A stretch of DNA of 64,000 nt from Albifimbria verrucaria (Eukaryota > Ascomycota > Sordariomycetes > Hypocreales > Stachybotryaceae). Under the pieces are notes generated by a model. That model had not been told where the DNA came from, searched no databases, and saw only the letters and a program-made list of their open reading frames with translations. The stretch lies in contig JAHREC010000011.1 of assembly GCA_020081605.1 (NCBI GenBank), positions 1,674,001 through 1,738,000 of the forward strand. Direction: 5' to 3'. Positions 1 through 10,140 of the stretch are shown here, one piece after another. Both the position numbers and the translations under genes were made by a program. Position 1 is the stretch's first letter; the number at the start of each line of letters is the position of its first letter.

Positions 1-703
1 GCCCAGGCCGGCGCGCTCGATGATCCAGTAAAGCTTGGGTAGGTGTATCGGCGCGGCGTCCTCCTCGAGCAGGTAGTCGGCGAAGGCGCTGCCCCGGTGG
101 GGCGTGGCGACGGTGACGAGCGAAGCGACGCGCACGCCGGGCGGACGGAGGTTCGCGATCATGTAGCGCGCGTCCAGACCACCCATGCTGTGCGCGACAA
201 TGTTGACAGCAGTGCCCGGGGAACCTGTGCGGCGATGTCGTCGGCGAGCTTGGCGGCGCGCTCTTCGATGGAGCCGGACGGCGGGACGGATGTAGTTATG
301 ACGGTGGCACCTTGAGCTGTGAGGGCGGCCTTGATACCGTGCCAGTACTCGATCGGGGGTAGGATATTGGATAGGCGCAGCTCGGAGAAGCCGAGGAGGC
401 CGTGGGAGAGGACAATCGGGTTCTTCGGCGTGTCTGGTAACATGTGAGCACCTATCCCAACGACAATGAGAGATTTGCACAAGTAGGAGACATACCGTAG
501 GCTTCGCGGATCGCAGCATAATCATCAGCTATCTCCCGCCCTACCTCCTTAATCCTCGGATCTTCATCCCGTCTCAACGGCGACGCCGTCTTGAAGCCTC
601 TAGGCAGACATATCGCGCGCTGTGGCCTCAGCAGCCGACCGCATGCTGTGTGTCTAGACGTAAAGACCGTAGGCGCGGCGCTACGGATAAGCCATTTGTT
701 CAT
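1..703 (-). CDS. Triacylglycerol lipase, Tgl2-like, mitochondrial (partial)
   Basis: This is an alpha/beta-hydrolase lipase expected to cleave acylglycerols, most like the yeast mitochondrial lipase Tgl2. The start is the ATG at 703. The first 60 or so residues are rich in Arg, Ser and Ala with few acids, as in a mitochondrial presequence. An intron at 434-495 (gtatgt...ccag) joins the leader to the hydrolase core, which opens with PIVLSHGLLGF (the oxyanion-hole HG motif). The nucleophile elbow AHSMGGLDARY and the following TPHRGS block are clear near 60-200, but lie one frame away from the upstream exon; one extra C in the CCCC run near 222 restores the frame. The gene runs off the left edge, so the catalytic Asp and His are not visible. 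Family assignment is firm; the Tgl2 orthology and mitochondrial location are inferred. Confidence 0.82.
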
Positions 704-1360
704 GTCTTACTGCCCCCAAAAACTCCTCTTCATACGTAGTCGCCTGGGTTTCTTCGTTTCCTTGGGTCGGTGTTTCGGTGTTGCGGTTTGTGTTGATTCC
801 CATAGGCGTGGCTTTGTTTAGCATGGGATTTTGGTAGCACCTCGGTTGTGTGGATCATTGACGTCACAGGCTGCGGGCTTACCCGTTGGACTTTCAGCGC
901 TCGCTCAGGGTCTTTTGGAAGCAGGTCGATTGTGGAGATTGATGCTGCGCCAAGCAGTAGTTTGTTGCACTTTAATAATATCCTATCGTTACTGCAGTTG
1001 AAGAAGTGGTTCGTTGGATTTCAAGAATTAAAGCTCAATGCATAATTCTTGGTAGTTACTGTTTCGAGGCGTGCCACTATAAAAGGCTGGTGATCACAAG
1101 TGTAAGTCACCCATCAACGGTCAAGCAAGGCACATCATGCTACACCAGATCGTCACACCTATCATGTCCCAAATCGCCTTGTTAAGCATTCCATTGTGTA
1201 ACCTGCTGATTCTACGGTATCATCCCTGCAGGCCGTCGAGCCTGTACACTATATACATACAGCCCCCATCATCATTCATACTCTCTAATTATGTCCACGA
1301 ACTCCCGCTATCCATCAATGCAATTGTCTATGTTAAAGACTGGTCGTAGGATATGTCCAT
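704..1360. other. Intergenic, lipase promoter and arrestin 3' side
   Basis: No gene is recognised here. The left part is the lipase upstream region. A well-formed TATA box on the plus strand at 1078 precedes a 70-codon open frame starting with ATG at 1138; it has no recognisable domain and I do not call it. Confidence 0.5.
1078..1084 (+). promoter_or_regulatory. TATA-box-like site
   Basis: TATAAAA in the context cactataaaaggctgg, about 55 bases before the ATG at 1138. It is a good match to a core TATA element, but no convincing gene follows it. Confidence 0.3.
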
Positions 1361-2995
1361 CTACCTGCCTTTCTCAGCAGGCATCTGGCTTGGCGCATTT
1401 TCGTTTGTCACACCGCTGTATGCTGGTCGAGATTGTAGGCCGTCGAAAGGTCCAGTTAGGTTCTCTGCAATTGCCTCGTCGTAACTGGGCGGTGCGTCGT
1501 CATATGGAGCATTTGCTTCTCCAGGAGCCAATTGTGGAGGATACAATGGATCATGCACCGGCTGAGGTGGACGCGCCTGTTGCGAACTCTGTGCTGCCTG
1601 TGTGGGAGGTCGCCCGGCTTGGTTTGTTCGAGGAGGCAATTGCGGGGAATGCTCACTGTAGCTGGACCTGGGGCCCGGTTCCTGGCAGCCTCCAGAAGTT
1701 CGGGAGGTGGTGTTATTCCCGAGAAGACCTGGATCTTTTCGAAACGAAGAGGAAGGAAGATGGTTTGGGGCGGAGTCGACGAGTTCCCTGGCTGGCCCTA
1801 AGCCAGGCCTATCCTCATTTCCATCTCATACCTCCGTGATAGGTTGCATGTTGAGAACGATGGTGCGATTGTGTTTGGCAACGGGGTGCGCTTCCATAGC
1901 TCATCCGGTATCGTGAATTCCTTTCCTACACCGTCCTGGGCTGAAAATTGTAGAGGGATGTTGAGGTTGTTCTGCGAGCAGATAATCCAATTGTTGGTTT
2001 CCCGGTTGAAGATATTGTGGGCTCTAACCTCGGTGAAGCCGACGAGATTCATTTGGAACGAGACAAGATAAACCTGCTCGGGGCTATCAACCAACTTCTT
2101 CGCAATAAGTCGTAGGGTACCGGCTGGTTGCAAGTGAGCACTGAAGGGTGCGGCAACCGAGCCGACATCTCCACCGACGGAGGAGTTGGTCCATCACCCG
2201 CACCTGGGGTGCCAGAGCTGCCATCGCCCTTCTCGGGTTTCCGAGAGAAAAGCCGAGCTTCTTATCCGGCTGCCCGGGTGAGCGTGGCCGGAATGTAAAG
2301 GGCCGCCGGGCAAAGGCCTCCTGGCCGGTCTTTTTGGGTCGAGGGGCTCGATGGGAAGGAACTTGAAGCCGACCTGGTACCGCCAATTTTCCTTGAGGAA
2401 ACCCGGTCGCTGGACGGTAACTTTGACGTAGTAGCGGATTTCAGCCTCCATAGGGAAGCCGGTGAGCGAGGGCGGCAGTGTGCGCGTGACGTGGCTCAGG
2501 AAAAGCTGCTTTGTGCCGTCCATGACACGCACGCCGCCCATGCCAAAGAGGCCCGGGCCCGAGCCGAAGCCTCCGACGCCGCCCATGCCGCCAATCTTGG
2601 ACATGGCTATGGGGTTGCCGCAGGCATTGTTGACGGGCAGCTTGAACTTGAAAGGGAACTCATGCTCGCCAGGCTGCAGGGGAAACGACCCGTAGGGGCT
2701 CGAGGAGCTCTGGTGGTATTCGTCCGGGAACACCTGCTGGACCTGGTAGAGGATCTTGTGGTTCTCGCTGACGAGGCTGCCGGGAGGGCCAGGGGCGGGC
2801 CGTTTCTGGCGAGCGAGTCTGGGTGCTGAGGGTGGGGACCTGCAGGGCGGTGATGGACTCGCCCTCGAGCTTGACGACGATGCTGCCGACCTGCTCGGAG
2901 CGGTGCAGGCTGAGGATGATACGGCCGGTGACGACGTCGAGGTTGGTGTAGAACTCGGGCTGCCGGTCCAGCGCTATGCGAATCGTCGTGGACAT
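1361..2995 (-). CDS. Arrestin-related trafficking adaptor (Rsp5/HulA adaptor)
   Basis: A roughly 545-residue arrestin-fold protein expected to bring an Rsp5-type ubiquitin ligase to plasma-membrane transporters for endocytosis. The N-terminal arrestin lobe starts at the ATG at 2995 (MSTTIRIALDRQPEFYTNLD, VVTGRIILSL). The C lobe contains LPHPSVLTCNQPVP and the strand segment VYLVSFQMNLVGFTEVRAHN. The tail is Pro/Gln/Ser-rich and carries a PPxY ligase-binding motif, PPSY, at 1481-1492, followed by DEAIAEN. No intron is evident. Five one-base gaps interrupt the frame (near 2798, 2351, 2260, 2116 and 1799), each at a short C or G run, so the breaks look technical. The middle linker (about 2180-2350) is poorly conserved and its frame is less certain. 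Which transporter it serves cannot be read from the sequence. Confidence 0.85.
1481..1492 (-). other. PPxY ubiquitin-ligase docking motif
   Basis: Encodes PPSY in the arrestin tail. PPxY motifs bind the WW domains of Nedd4/Rsp5-class HECT ligases, and this one has the typical acidic context (DDAPPSYDEA). Confidence 0.75.
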
Positions 2996-5107
2996 GACGG
3001 CCGACGAGCAAAGGAAAACAGGTGTGCTGCCCGAAGCGGAGGGCGCCGGGGCCTCGGATCGGAGTCGGTGGCTGCGCTGCGGTTGCGGCCTGTAGGGCTG
3101 GTCTGGTCTGGTCTGGTCTGGTTGATGGATGCGTTGGGCTAAGATAGGACGACGGGCTTGAGGTGGGTAAAGTGAGGGGTACGGCTTCGCGTTTGTTTTA
3201 CCTGGGGTTCACTAAAGGGTTGAAATGTAAGATCTTGCGATTAGGAATTGTGTCTTGAGGAACACATGCTCAGCAGTTGCTCGGAAAAAAATGCGAAACC
3301 GAGCACACGTCAACATGATGCTCAGCCTCGGATCCTACGCCTCGTCACCACCAAATTATCTGGCTGGTAGAGACGAAAGTGTCGTCTGATGTCATTGCGT
3401 TTGCTGCCGTCTGATTGGGCATTTAAACCTGCCACGCCTATTGGAGCGCGATTTTGGATCAATCAGGTCAAGCAGGTCCAGTAACTACTGGACAGGTACG
3501 GCTCAGGCACAGATGGGACGACATTGTTCCAGCATTACCTAAGCCAACCAGCCAGGTGAATCCAGGTGAGGACGTGACACAAGGCAAGGTAAACCACCTA
3601 CATTACATTGTTACATCACACACACCACCTTCAAAACACATTCTTCCCCCAAACACACCGGGACAGCTTCACTTATCCTCATCTTGGGGAGGGGGCCAGA
3701 TCTACTAGGCTTCGATGCGGAATCACCCATGATTCATTCCGTCCACTTACTGACCCCATCTGCAGGCAATCTCATCACATCCAGGGGCCAACACAGCTGC
3801 CGGTGTGGGACGATGATTTACCTTGATTCGCAATGAAACCACCGATCTGAGATGAGATACCCATCAACTTCGCGCTGAATACCGAGCGTGAGTGAAATGC
3901 ATTGCCGCCAAAGCCGAGGCTGACACTACCATTGTCGGCATTAAAGGCTCGGCAGGCCGACAAAAGGCGACAACCAACAACATATCCTGCGCCCAGCATG
4001 TTGACCGGCCCACATGTGTTGGTTCCAACACTTCCCACGTACAGCCAGCCTGTGCTTGTGGGCTCATTCTTCCCTGTCTCTTGAGAACCCATGATTGCCC
4101 CTCTCCAGCTCAGGACGCCGGCGTCTATCTCCTCGCCAATGGCCCCCTCCCTCTCTCTCTCCATGTTGGCAGTTTGGGAAAAGGTCGGCAGTCAGGACCA
4201 ACAGCTTCAATTGTCCAACGCTGCTCATACTGCTCAGAAACGTTCGGCATTGGCCCCAAGCTGCCAGGCTGATAGCGCCATCTACCCGGCCTCCACTGGG
4301 GCGCGGAGAGCGGATGATTTGCTGCCCTTGCTGGTAGCCACTTGGGCCAATCGTACCCTTGCATAGATGGTGTCTGGCTGCCCATAGAGGCAACGGTGCG
4401 GCGCTGGGCCCTGGCCCCGCCCACTTCCTTCGAAGGCCTCGTGATTGGCGGCGATGCAACCGCACGCAACCAACATCGCTCTAAGAGCTGCAAATCGTGC
4501 GGGCAAAGAGCGTTTACGACCTGCCTCCTCTCCCATCCTAGCACACTCGCCTGTGACCATACAGCCGATCCGGATGTTTTGACTGGTTGTCGCGGCTCTT
4601 GAGGCCCGCACAGCCACGGCCGAACCAGTCTGTCGGGACCATCGTCTCCTCTTTCTCTGGCTGATCCCGCACGCCCGTCCATTCACCAGCCTTGCTCACC
4701 CCAGCAGGATCCATTGCATGCACTCAGTGTCACTGGACATCCATAATTTATAGCCCCCGTCGGCTTTCATCGTCTCTCTACGTATTCCTGGCCCGGGTGG
4801 CGCGCTTCCATTGGCCGGCTCCACCTACTTGCTGCTGCTTTGTGAGTGCTTAGACTGATCCGGCGTTGATTGCATTGCTCAAGCCATGTATGCCTCGCAG
4901 GGTGGATGCTGCTCTGCAATGGTCGTCTATTCAGGCGCCGCAAAGTCCGCGGAACCATGCTGTCGGGCTGAGTATGAATCTCGTAATCTGCTAGTCTTCG
5001 CCACTTATATATGGACCATTCCCAGTACTTGGCATGTCCCCTTCTTGTTTTTGTGCTGTTCGCTCACCTCCGTGGAGCCTTGCCATGACTGACTTGACCC
5101 TTCCATC
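2996..5107. other. 2.1-kb intergenic region
   Basis: It lies between two divergently transcribed genes (arrestin and RTA1). It holds a short pentanucleotide repeat at 3098-3123 and CT-rich stretches near 4140-4165. The minus strand has open frames of 130-185 codons between 3775 and 4686, but they overlap one another in several frames, lack a recognisable domain and look like chance in GC-rich DNA. I see no gene I can support. Confidence 0.5.
3098..3123. repeat. (CTGGT)5 microsatellite
   Basis: Five tandem copies of ctggt, about 100 bases upstream of the arrestin ATG, in its probable 5' leader or promoter. The copy number may vary between strains. Confidence 0.9.
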
Positions 5108-6420
5108 ATGGCAGGCGACTGTGGTTTCAGTTGTCCGGTGGACGGTGGCTTCTACCACATGCCCCCAATGTAGGCGGAAACGCCGTCTTCGTCGCGGCCT
5201 TTGGCCTCCTCGTGCCCCTGGTTATCTTCCGGGGCTTCGATACCGAACCCTCAACTTCGCCACAGCCCTGATGATAGGAGTTCTGCTTGAGGTGCTGGGC
5301 TTTGTGGGACGAATACTCCTTCGACAAGCGCGCGACGACAAGCTTTACTTCACCTTGTCCCTTTGGGCACTCTCCTCGGCCCGGCGTTTATGAGCGGAGC
5401 GATCTTTTGGTGTTGCCGCACATTCTGAGGGTCTACGGGGACCGTCTGAGCCCCTTGAGGCCCCTGGTTGCCGGCTTTGTCCTCTACACTTTGATTTTGG
5501 GAGCGGCGGTTGTGCAAGTTGTTGGTATTGTATCCGTAGCTTATGGCTTCCAAGGCTTGAGGGTATGTTGACACTGGCCTGCCACTCCTCGACGGGTGCT
5601 AACAAGAATGAATAGCCAGCAAAGAGTGCTGGAATCGTCGCCGCGGGTTTAGGTCTTCAGATCACTGCCCTATTGGCCTTTATCGTCCTGCATCTGTGGT
5701 TCAGCCTCCGCTTAGGCTCCTATAGGGAAGCTTAGATCCTAAACACTCTCGGGTATATCAGTCACCCAAGTTCACCAGGTTTCTGCGAGGTGAGTAAATA
5801 TTCAACTCTTACTTCATCGGAGTTAGAAGGATGCATGGCTAATTAGCTTTGTAGCTATGGAGGTGGCGACTGGTATGCTCGTCGTTTACTCCATATATCG
5901 CATCGCCGAGATGTCGTCGGGCCTGAGCAGCAACCTGTTCCAGAATGAGGTGGCCTTCTTGGTCATGAACGGTGCGGTGCCATTCATCGCTTGTGTTCTC
6001 ATCTCTGTGTTACACCCTGGTGCTGCCTTCGGCGAGGCATGGGCACCGACATCTCCACGTCGTCCTCTTGGCAGGGCACCTGCACCGGCACCGCTGCAAC
6101 AGCCGCTCAGCTACCGTGCCCACCACAGATACAACCCAAGTATTGGAACGCAGATCACGCCGACATCACAGAGACTGCGTTACTCCGATCCTCCCAAGGT
6201 TGCATCAGGTTCACCCGGGCTGCCGCCGAACCCCAAGCCGTTACACAAGCCGCCGAGTCCCCGAGCCCCGCCGCCTGCTGCTTTGACACCGCCGTTTGAC
6301 CAGAGGTCCTACGATCCTGCGGACTGGAGGTCTCAGAATCACTCCCAGAATCCTTTAAATCCTCTCAACCCTCAGAACCCCGAAAGAACATGGTGGACAG
6401 CGATGCGCTTTGGTAGATGA
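5108..6420 (+). CDS. RTA1-like seven-helix membrane protein
   Basis: A member of the fungal RTA1 family (lipid-translocating exporter-like; yeast members Rta1, Rsb1, Pug1), with multiple membrane helices, linked in yeast to azole/aminocholesterol resistance and sphingoid-base or porphyrin export. Key blocks are MPPNVGGNAVFVAAFG, RYRTLNFATALMIGVLLEVLGFVGRIL (positions about 5235-5320), LGPAFMSGAIF, and the late block YRIAEMSSGLSSNLFQNEV, a family hallmark. The start is the ATG at 5108. Introns lie near 5569-5616 (branch gctaac) and 5791-5854 (gtgagt...tttgtag). The C-terminal tail after HPGAAFGEAW is Pro-rich and low in complexity. At least six one-base gaps (near 5172, 5239, 5361, 5409 and 5735, among others) break the frame at T, C or A runs. 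The substrate is unknown. Confidence 0.85.
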
Positions 6421-7302
6421 ATGGTCGAGGCGGGACATGCGCCACATGGATGAGGCTATATATGAATGACCGCGTTGATATAGCAAGCATTGAGGTTTTG
6501 GGTGCACAAGCGAGTAGCCTGGTTGCTGCTCACACATAGATCTGTCGCTACTGCGTCAACTCCTGGTACCTTGAATGAGCACGAAAGGGCACGTGGATTG
6601 ATGCCCAGTGAGCAGGTTCCTATCTGATATTGCTTTGACAGTCAAGTATGACAGGTAGTCATTGATCTGATAAGCGAGAATCATTCATATAGTACTACAA
6701 GCCTGTAAGCATCCGAAGATGTTAGCGAAGTAGTGATCCTGTGAACGAATCGTGTTACCAGTGATATTGCAGAATCTTCATGATCGAAATCTTCTCCTCT
6801 AGGTTCTATGGAGTTGGTCTCTGTTGACTTGAATGGACGGATGGGCCCTTCTACCGAGCCGTATTGTCCTAAATGCTTCGTAGGGCAATTCTCAATAGCC
6901 AAGTACGATTGAGCGGTGTGAGAAGAACCAACTTACCCAGGCAAGGGTATGAATTTAGTTGTATCTTAATTACCTCTCAAATCTCCAAGTCCAGGATGTG
7001 AACTAGGAGTTTCGCCTAACACTGCATGATATGCAAACACCAGAGTTGATACAAAGACGCGGGTGTTACTTCGTGGGACTCAGGTCACAGCGTTGTGGTG
7101 AGGTCAGTTCGCGCGTCTCGGAGTCTTTGATTGTGCTTTGATTGTCATATAAATAATAGCCATCTTGCTTCCCAGGTCCATTTTCTCTTGGTGCAAATCA
7201 TGACTGTGATTGCCGTTTTGCGGTCAGTCGTGCGCTCCTTTTCTCTTAGACACTCTGTTCACAAAGTCAGTAAGATATTTCACTTATACTTCAGCCGTCA
7301 AA
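6421..7302. other. Intergenic, RTA1 3' side and lectin promoter
   Basis: No gene seen. The sequence is AT-richer than its flanks. It contains atctgataa at 6665-6673, which fits the ATCWGATAA consensus bound by fungal iron-responsive GATA repressors, and a TATA-like element at 7146-7155 ahead of the lectin gene. Confidence 0.5.
7146..7155 (+). promoter_or_regulatory. TATA-like element upstream of lectin gene
   Basis: catataaata about 150 bases before the lectin ATG at 7303. Position and sequence suit a core promoter with a leader of roughly 100-120 bases. Confidence 0.4.
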
Positions 7303-7745
7303 ATGGGTCACATCAAGAATCCATATTACGGTAACATAGAGGGCGGCGGAGAGTTCAATGGCCTCTCAAACAACTCAGCCCGCGTTTCAAGCATCCAAGT
7401 CTGGACTCACAATGGCCCAGGCGGCCATGAGATGCTCAAGGCCATTCGCTTGTACTGGAACGATGGCGAGGAACGCACTTTTGGGCACACCAATGGCGAC
7501 GCAAATGCATCAGCGGTGTTTCATGAGAAAGAAGTCATCACTAAAATGAGCATCTTCGCAGGTGATTGGGTAGACGCCATCTACTTTGAGTCTGATAGAC
7601 AGCCTGGAGGCCAAAGACTCGGCGGGCCTGGAGGGTAGAACGCCCCCAGGACGTGGGAAATGGTGTATTCATTGGGCTCTGGGGCAGAGATGGTTCAGAT
7701 ATCGATGCCTTGGGTAGCATCTTTGGGGCCAGTGACTCCAAGTGA
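7303..7745 (+). CDS. Jacalin-type lectin domain protein
   Basis: A small intronless protein of about 147 residues made of a single jacalin-like (beta-prism I) lectin domain, predicted to bind carbohydrate. Evidence is the N-terminal EGGGEFNGL glycine loop, the strand RVSSIQVWTH, LKAIRLYWNDGEE, the central VDAIYFES, the second glycine-rich turn GGPGG, and the C-terminal IGLWGRDGSDIDALGSIF, which matches the GxxGRxGxxIDAIG sugar-binding loop of the family. The last part is in a different frame from the first; one extra G in the GGG run near 7634 joins them, and the frame then stops at 7743-7745. No signal peptide is seen, so it is probably cytosolic. Such lectins in fungi are often defence or storage proteins against animals that feed on them, but the role here is unknown. 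Confidence 0.75.
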
Positions 7746-9929
7746 AAGAGGCACAAGTTACGAAGCCAGTAGCTTAACTATGGTTTACCTGTTAAGGGTT
7801 ATAGCAGTTAAGGAAGATAGTCGTTGTATGGAGTTCTCCAATGGAGTTTAAGCTCGGCCGACTATCAATTCAGTCTCTTTGGAACAGATCATCTGGTTGC
7901 CCACATATCAAATTGTGGCCCCGGATGAATAAGCAAGAAGGAATGTCTATGCACGAGCAAATATCGCCGAAAGGAATAAAAGCGCCATTGTTTTGGCGAA
8001 TGACGAGATTTTCACATGCGACGCCCTTGACAGAAGGAATAGATGTTTGAGTAATAGCCAGCTTCTTCATTAGGTTCATGCCCGATGTCGTGAGATCCTT
8101 TCAGGTCAGTGTATGCAAGTTTATCTGACGCTGTGTTTTGGAGGCAACCTTGACTTGACGATTCAACCCAATACAGCAGGTTGGTGTTGAGTTCGGGCCG
8201 TCTCGGTGACAAATCGGAAGCACGCCTTTAAGGGTCTTAGAGAGTTTCCTTTCTACTGATCACACCAGTAAATCAATTTTTGCGTGCGATTGCTCACCTG
8301 AATCGCGCACACTGGGTTCTTTTGCATTACCTCCATATCTTGGTAGGGATACAGCGAAGGGGCTCAATAGGAAGAAGTGTCATGACATTGCATTGACCAC
8401 GTGGTAAACATATTGTCCCAGATGCCACGCCGATCAACGGGTGTAGGGCCGTTACAGAAATTAGAGGAGCCACGATCGACCAAGTGGAACGTACAAGCTA
8501 GGCTAGAGAACCAAGATTTTAGGATAAACGGAAGTCGTCCGTTGAGAGGACGGAGGTTGCTGGTCTTGATCCGCCTGCGGAAAATTACAAGTTGTACTGA
8601 AAAGGGCAATTTCAGAGCCATTCCGCTCGCCAAGCAAATATTGCGATGACAGTGTCACACCTGGACACACGGTCTCGAACACGAAATGAAGAAAAGGGGC
8701 TGGGCATAGAGATCTTTTGACCGAAAGATGAGCGGAGGTCGACAGAGGCATCAATGACATAGTATTCCAAAGCTGAGCCCCGATATCAACTGCAAGGTCA
8801 CATCGCTCCTCCGGCCGCTTCGGAATATGCTCGCCATTCCCCAACTCGCATGCTGATGCAGGCACACGGCTACGCGGGGAGCATCGGAGTTCCGTAAATC
8901 AACGATCAGTGGTTCATGGCCAAGACGCTCATGCCACGTCATGGGACTGGGGACAGATGGCTTGTTTTCTCGATCTGGGGTTGAAGATTTGCAATGTACG
9001 AGGCTTGGGGATGGCTCGACGGCAATGTTTTCCGTGATAGTCGGGCCTGATAGACAGTATGGATGCAGAAAATTGGCGAGTCGCCATGTGATCTTCCACA
9101 TGACTGACATTGAAGCAAAGACTAGACGTCACTGGATCGAGATGGGCCGAAAGAGTAATTCTCGGTGGGACGAGGCCCGAACAAGATGATATGGCACGCA
9201 CGTGACGTTGAGGGTCTAGACTCAAGACGCGATGTGTGTGTGAGACAGAAAGGAGTCAAACTTCTGGTAGCGAATTCCACCAGTGGTTCCGAGTGCCAAG
9301 AAGGAACAATGCAGAACGTCTGGCTTCTCGTGGGCATGGCAGGTTTGCATCGATCGGGTTGTGACACAGCACAGCGTGCCAAAGCGTGGGACCTGTGCGC
9401 ATCGATACCGCTCTAGGCCGACCGCCGTTTTGCCTAGACTGGATTTATGCAAACTTGACAAGTTTGACGTACCGTAGGCAGTGTACGTCTGGTGCGCTTG
9501 GGGTGGCCTCCAGACCGTAGACGGCGTAAATTGGTTGGAGGGAGGGATGCTAGGATGGGACGAACAGCGGGCCTTGCCGAGGGTGTCTGTGCTGTAACTC
9601 GAGGTGCAGGCCACCTTATCAATCTCTGGATCCGGTGTGGGCTTGGTCGTTTACGCGGGTCCCATGGATGAGGACCTTGGGAGGCTGTCGACGGAGCTGG
9701 GCAGGTTTGTGATGTGTCGGCAGACGAGGCTCGCAAGGCAATATCCGAAAGTCAATTTCAGGAAATGTTGCGAGAATGGGTGGATGGATAGATGAGCGAA
9801 GGGATGAGTGAGACGAGGAGAGAGAGAGCAAGAATATGCACCGACGTACATATGCAGTCACCTGACCTTCGGTACCAGATACCGAGCAGGCAGCTGCCCT
9901 GCGCCTTCTGCACTGCAGTTGCACTGCCC

Positions 9930-10012
9930 CTACAGCCCCTACAGCCCCTCCAGCACCTCCAGCACCCACTACTGGCACTCACTACTGGCACCCACTACTG
10001 GCACCTTCACTT
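9930..10012. repeat. Low-complexity tandem repeats (ctacagcccc / cactactggcac)
   Basis: Several imperfect copies of tacagcccc followed by three copies of a 12-base unit around cccactactggca. Simple tandem duplication with no coding sense visible. Confidence 0.85.
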
Positions 10013-10036
10013 GCCTGCCTACTCACGTTACTTACC

Positions 10037-10140
10037 GTAGTACCTACCTACCTACCTCAGTAGTTTTCCCAGAGACAGTTCACCCACCCACTCACCCACC
10101 CACCCACACAAACAAACACGCACGCACCCACGCACACACA
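10037..10140. repeat. Simple repeats (TACC)n and (CCCA)n / CA-rich
   Basis: tacctacctaccta, then repeated cacccacccac and a CA/CG-rich tail. These are short microsatellite-like tracts in the region upstream of the reductase. Confidence 0.8.

Noticed and set aside
1291..1839. 182-codon open frame opposite the arrestin tail
   Set aside because: The minus strand encodes the conserved arrestin tail with PPxY; this is its shadow.
4125..4682. 185-codon open frame and overlapping frames on the minus strand
   Set aside because: Several frames are open together and none shows a domain, so it looks like composition.
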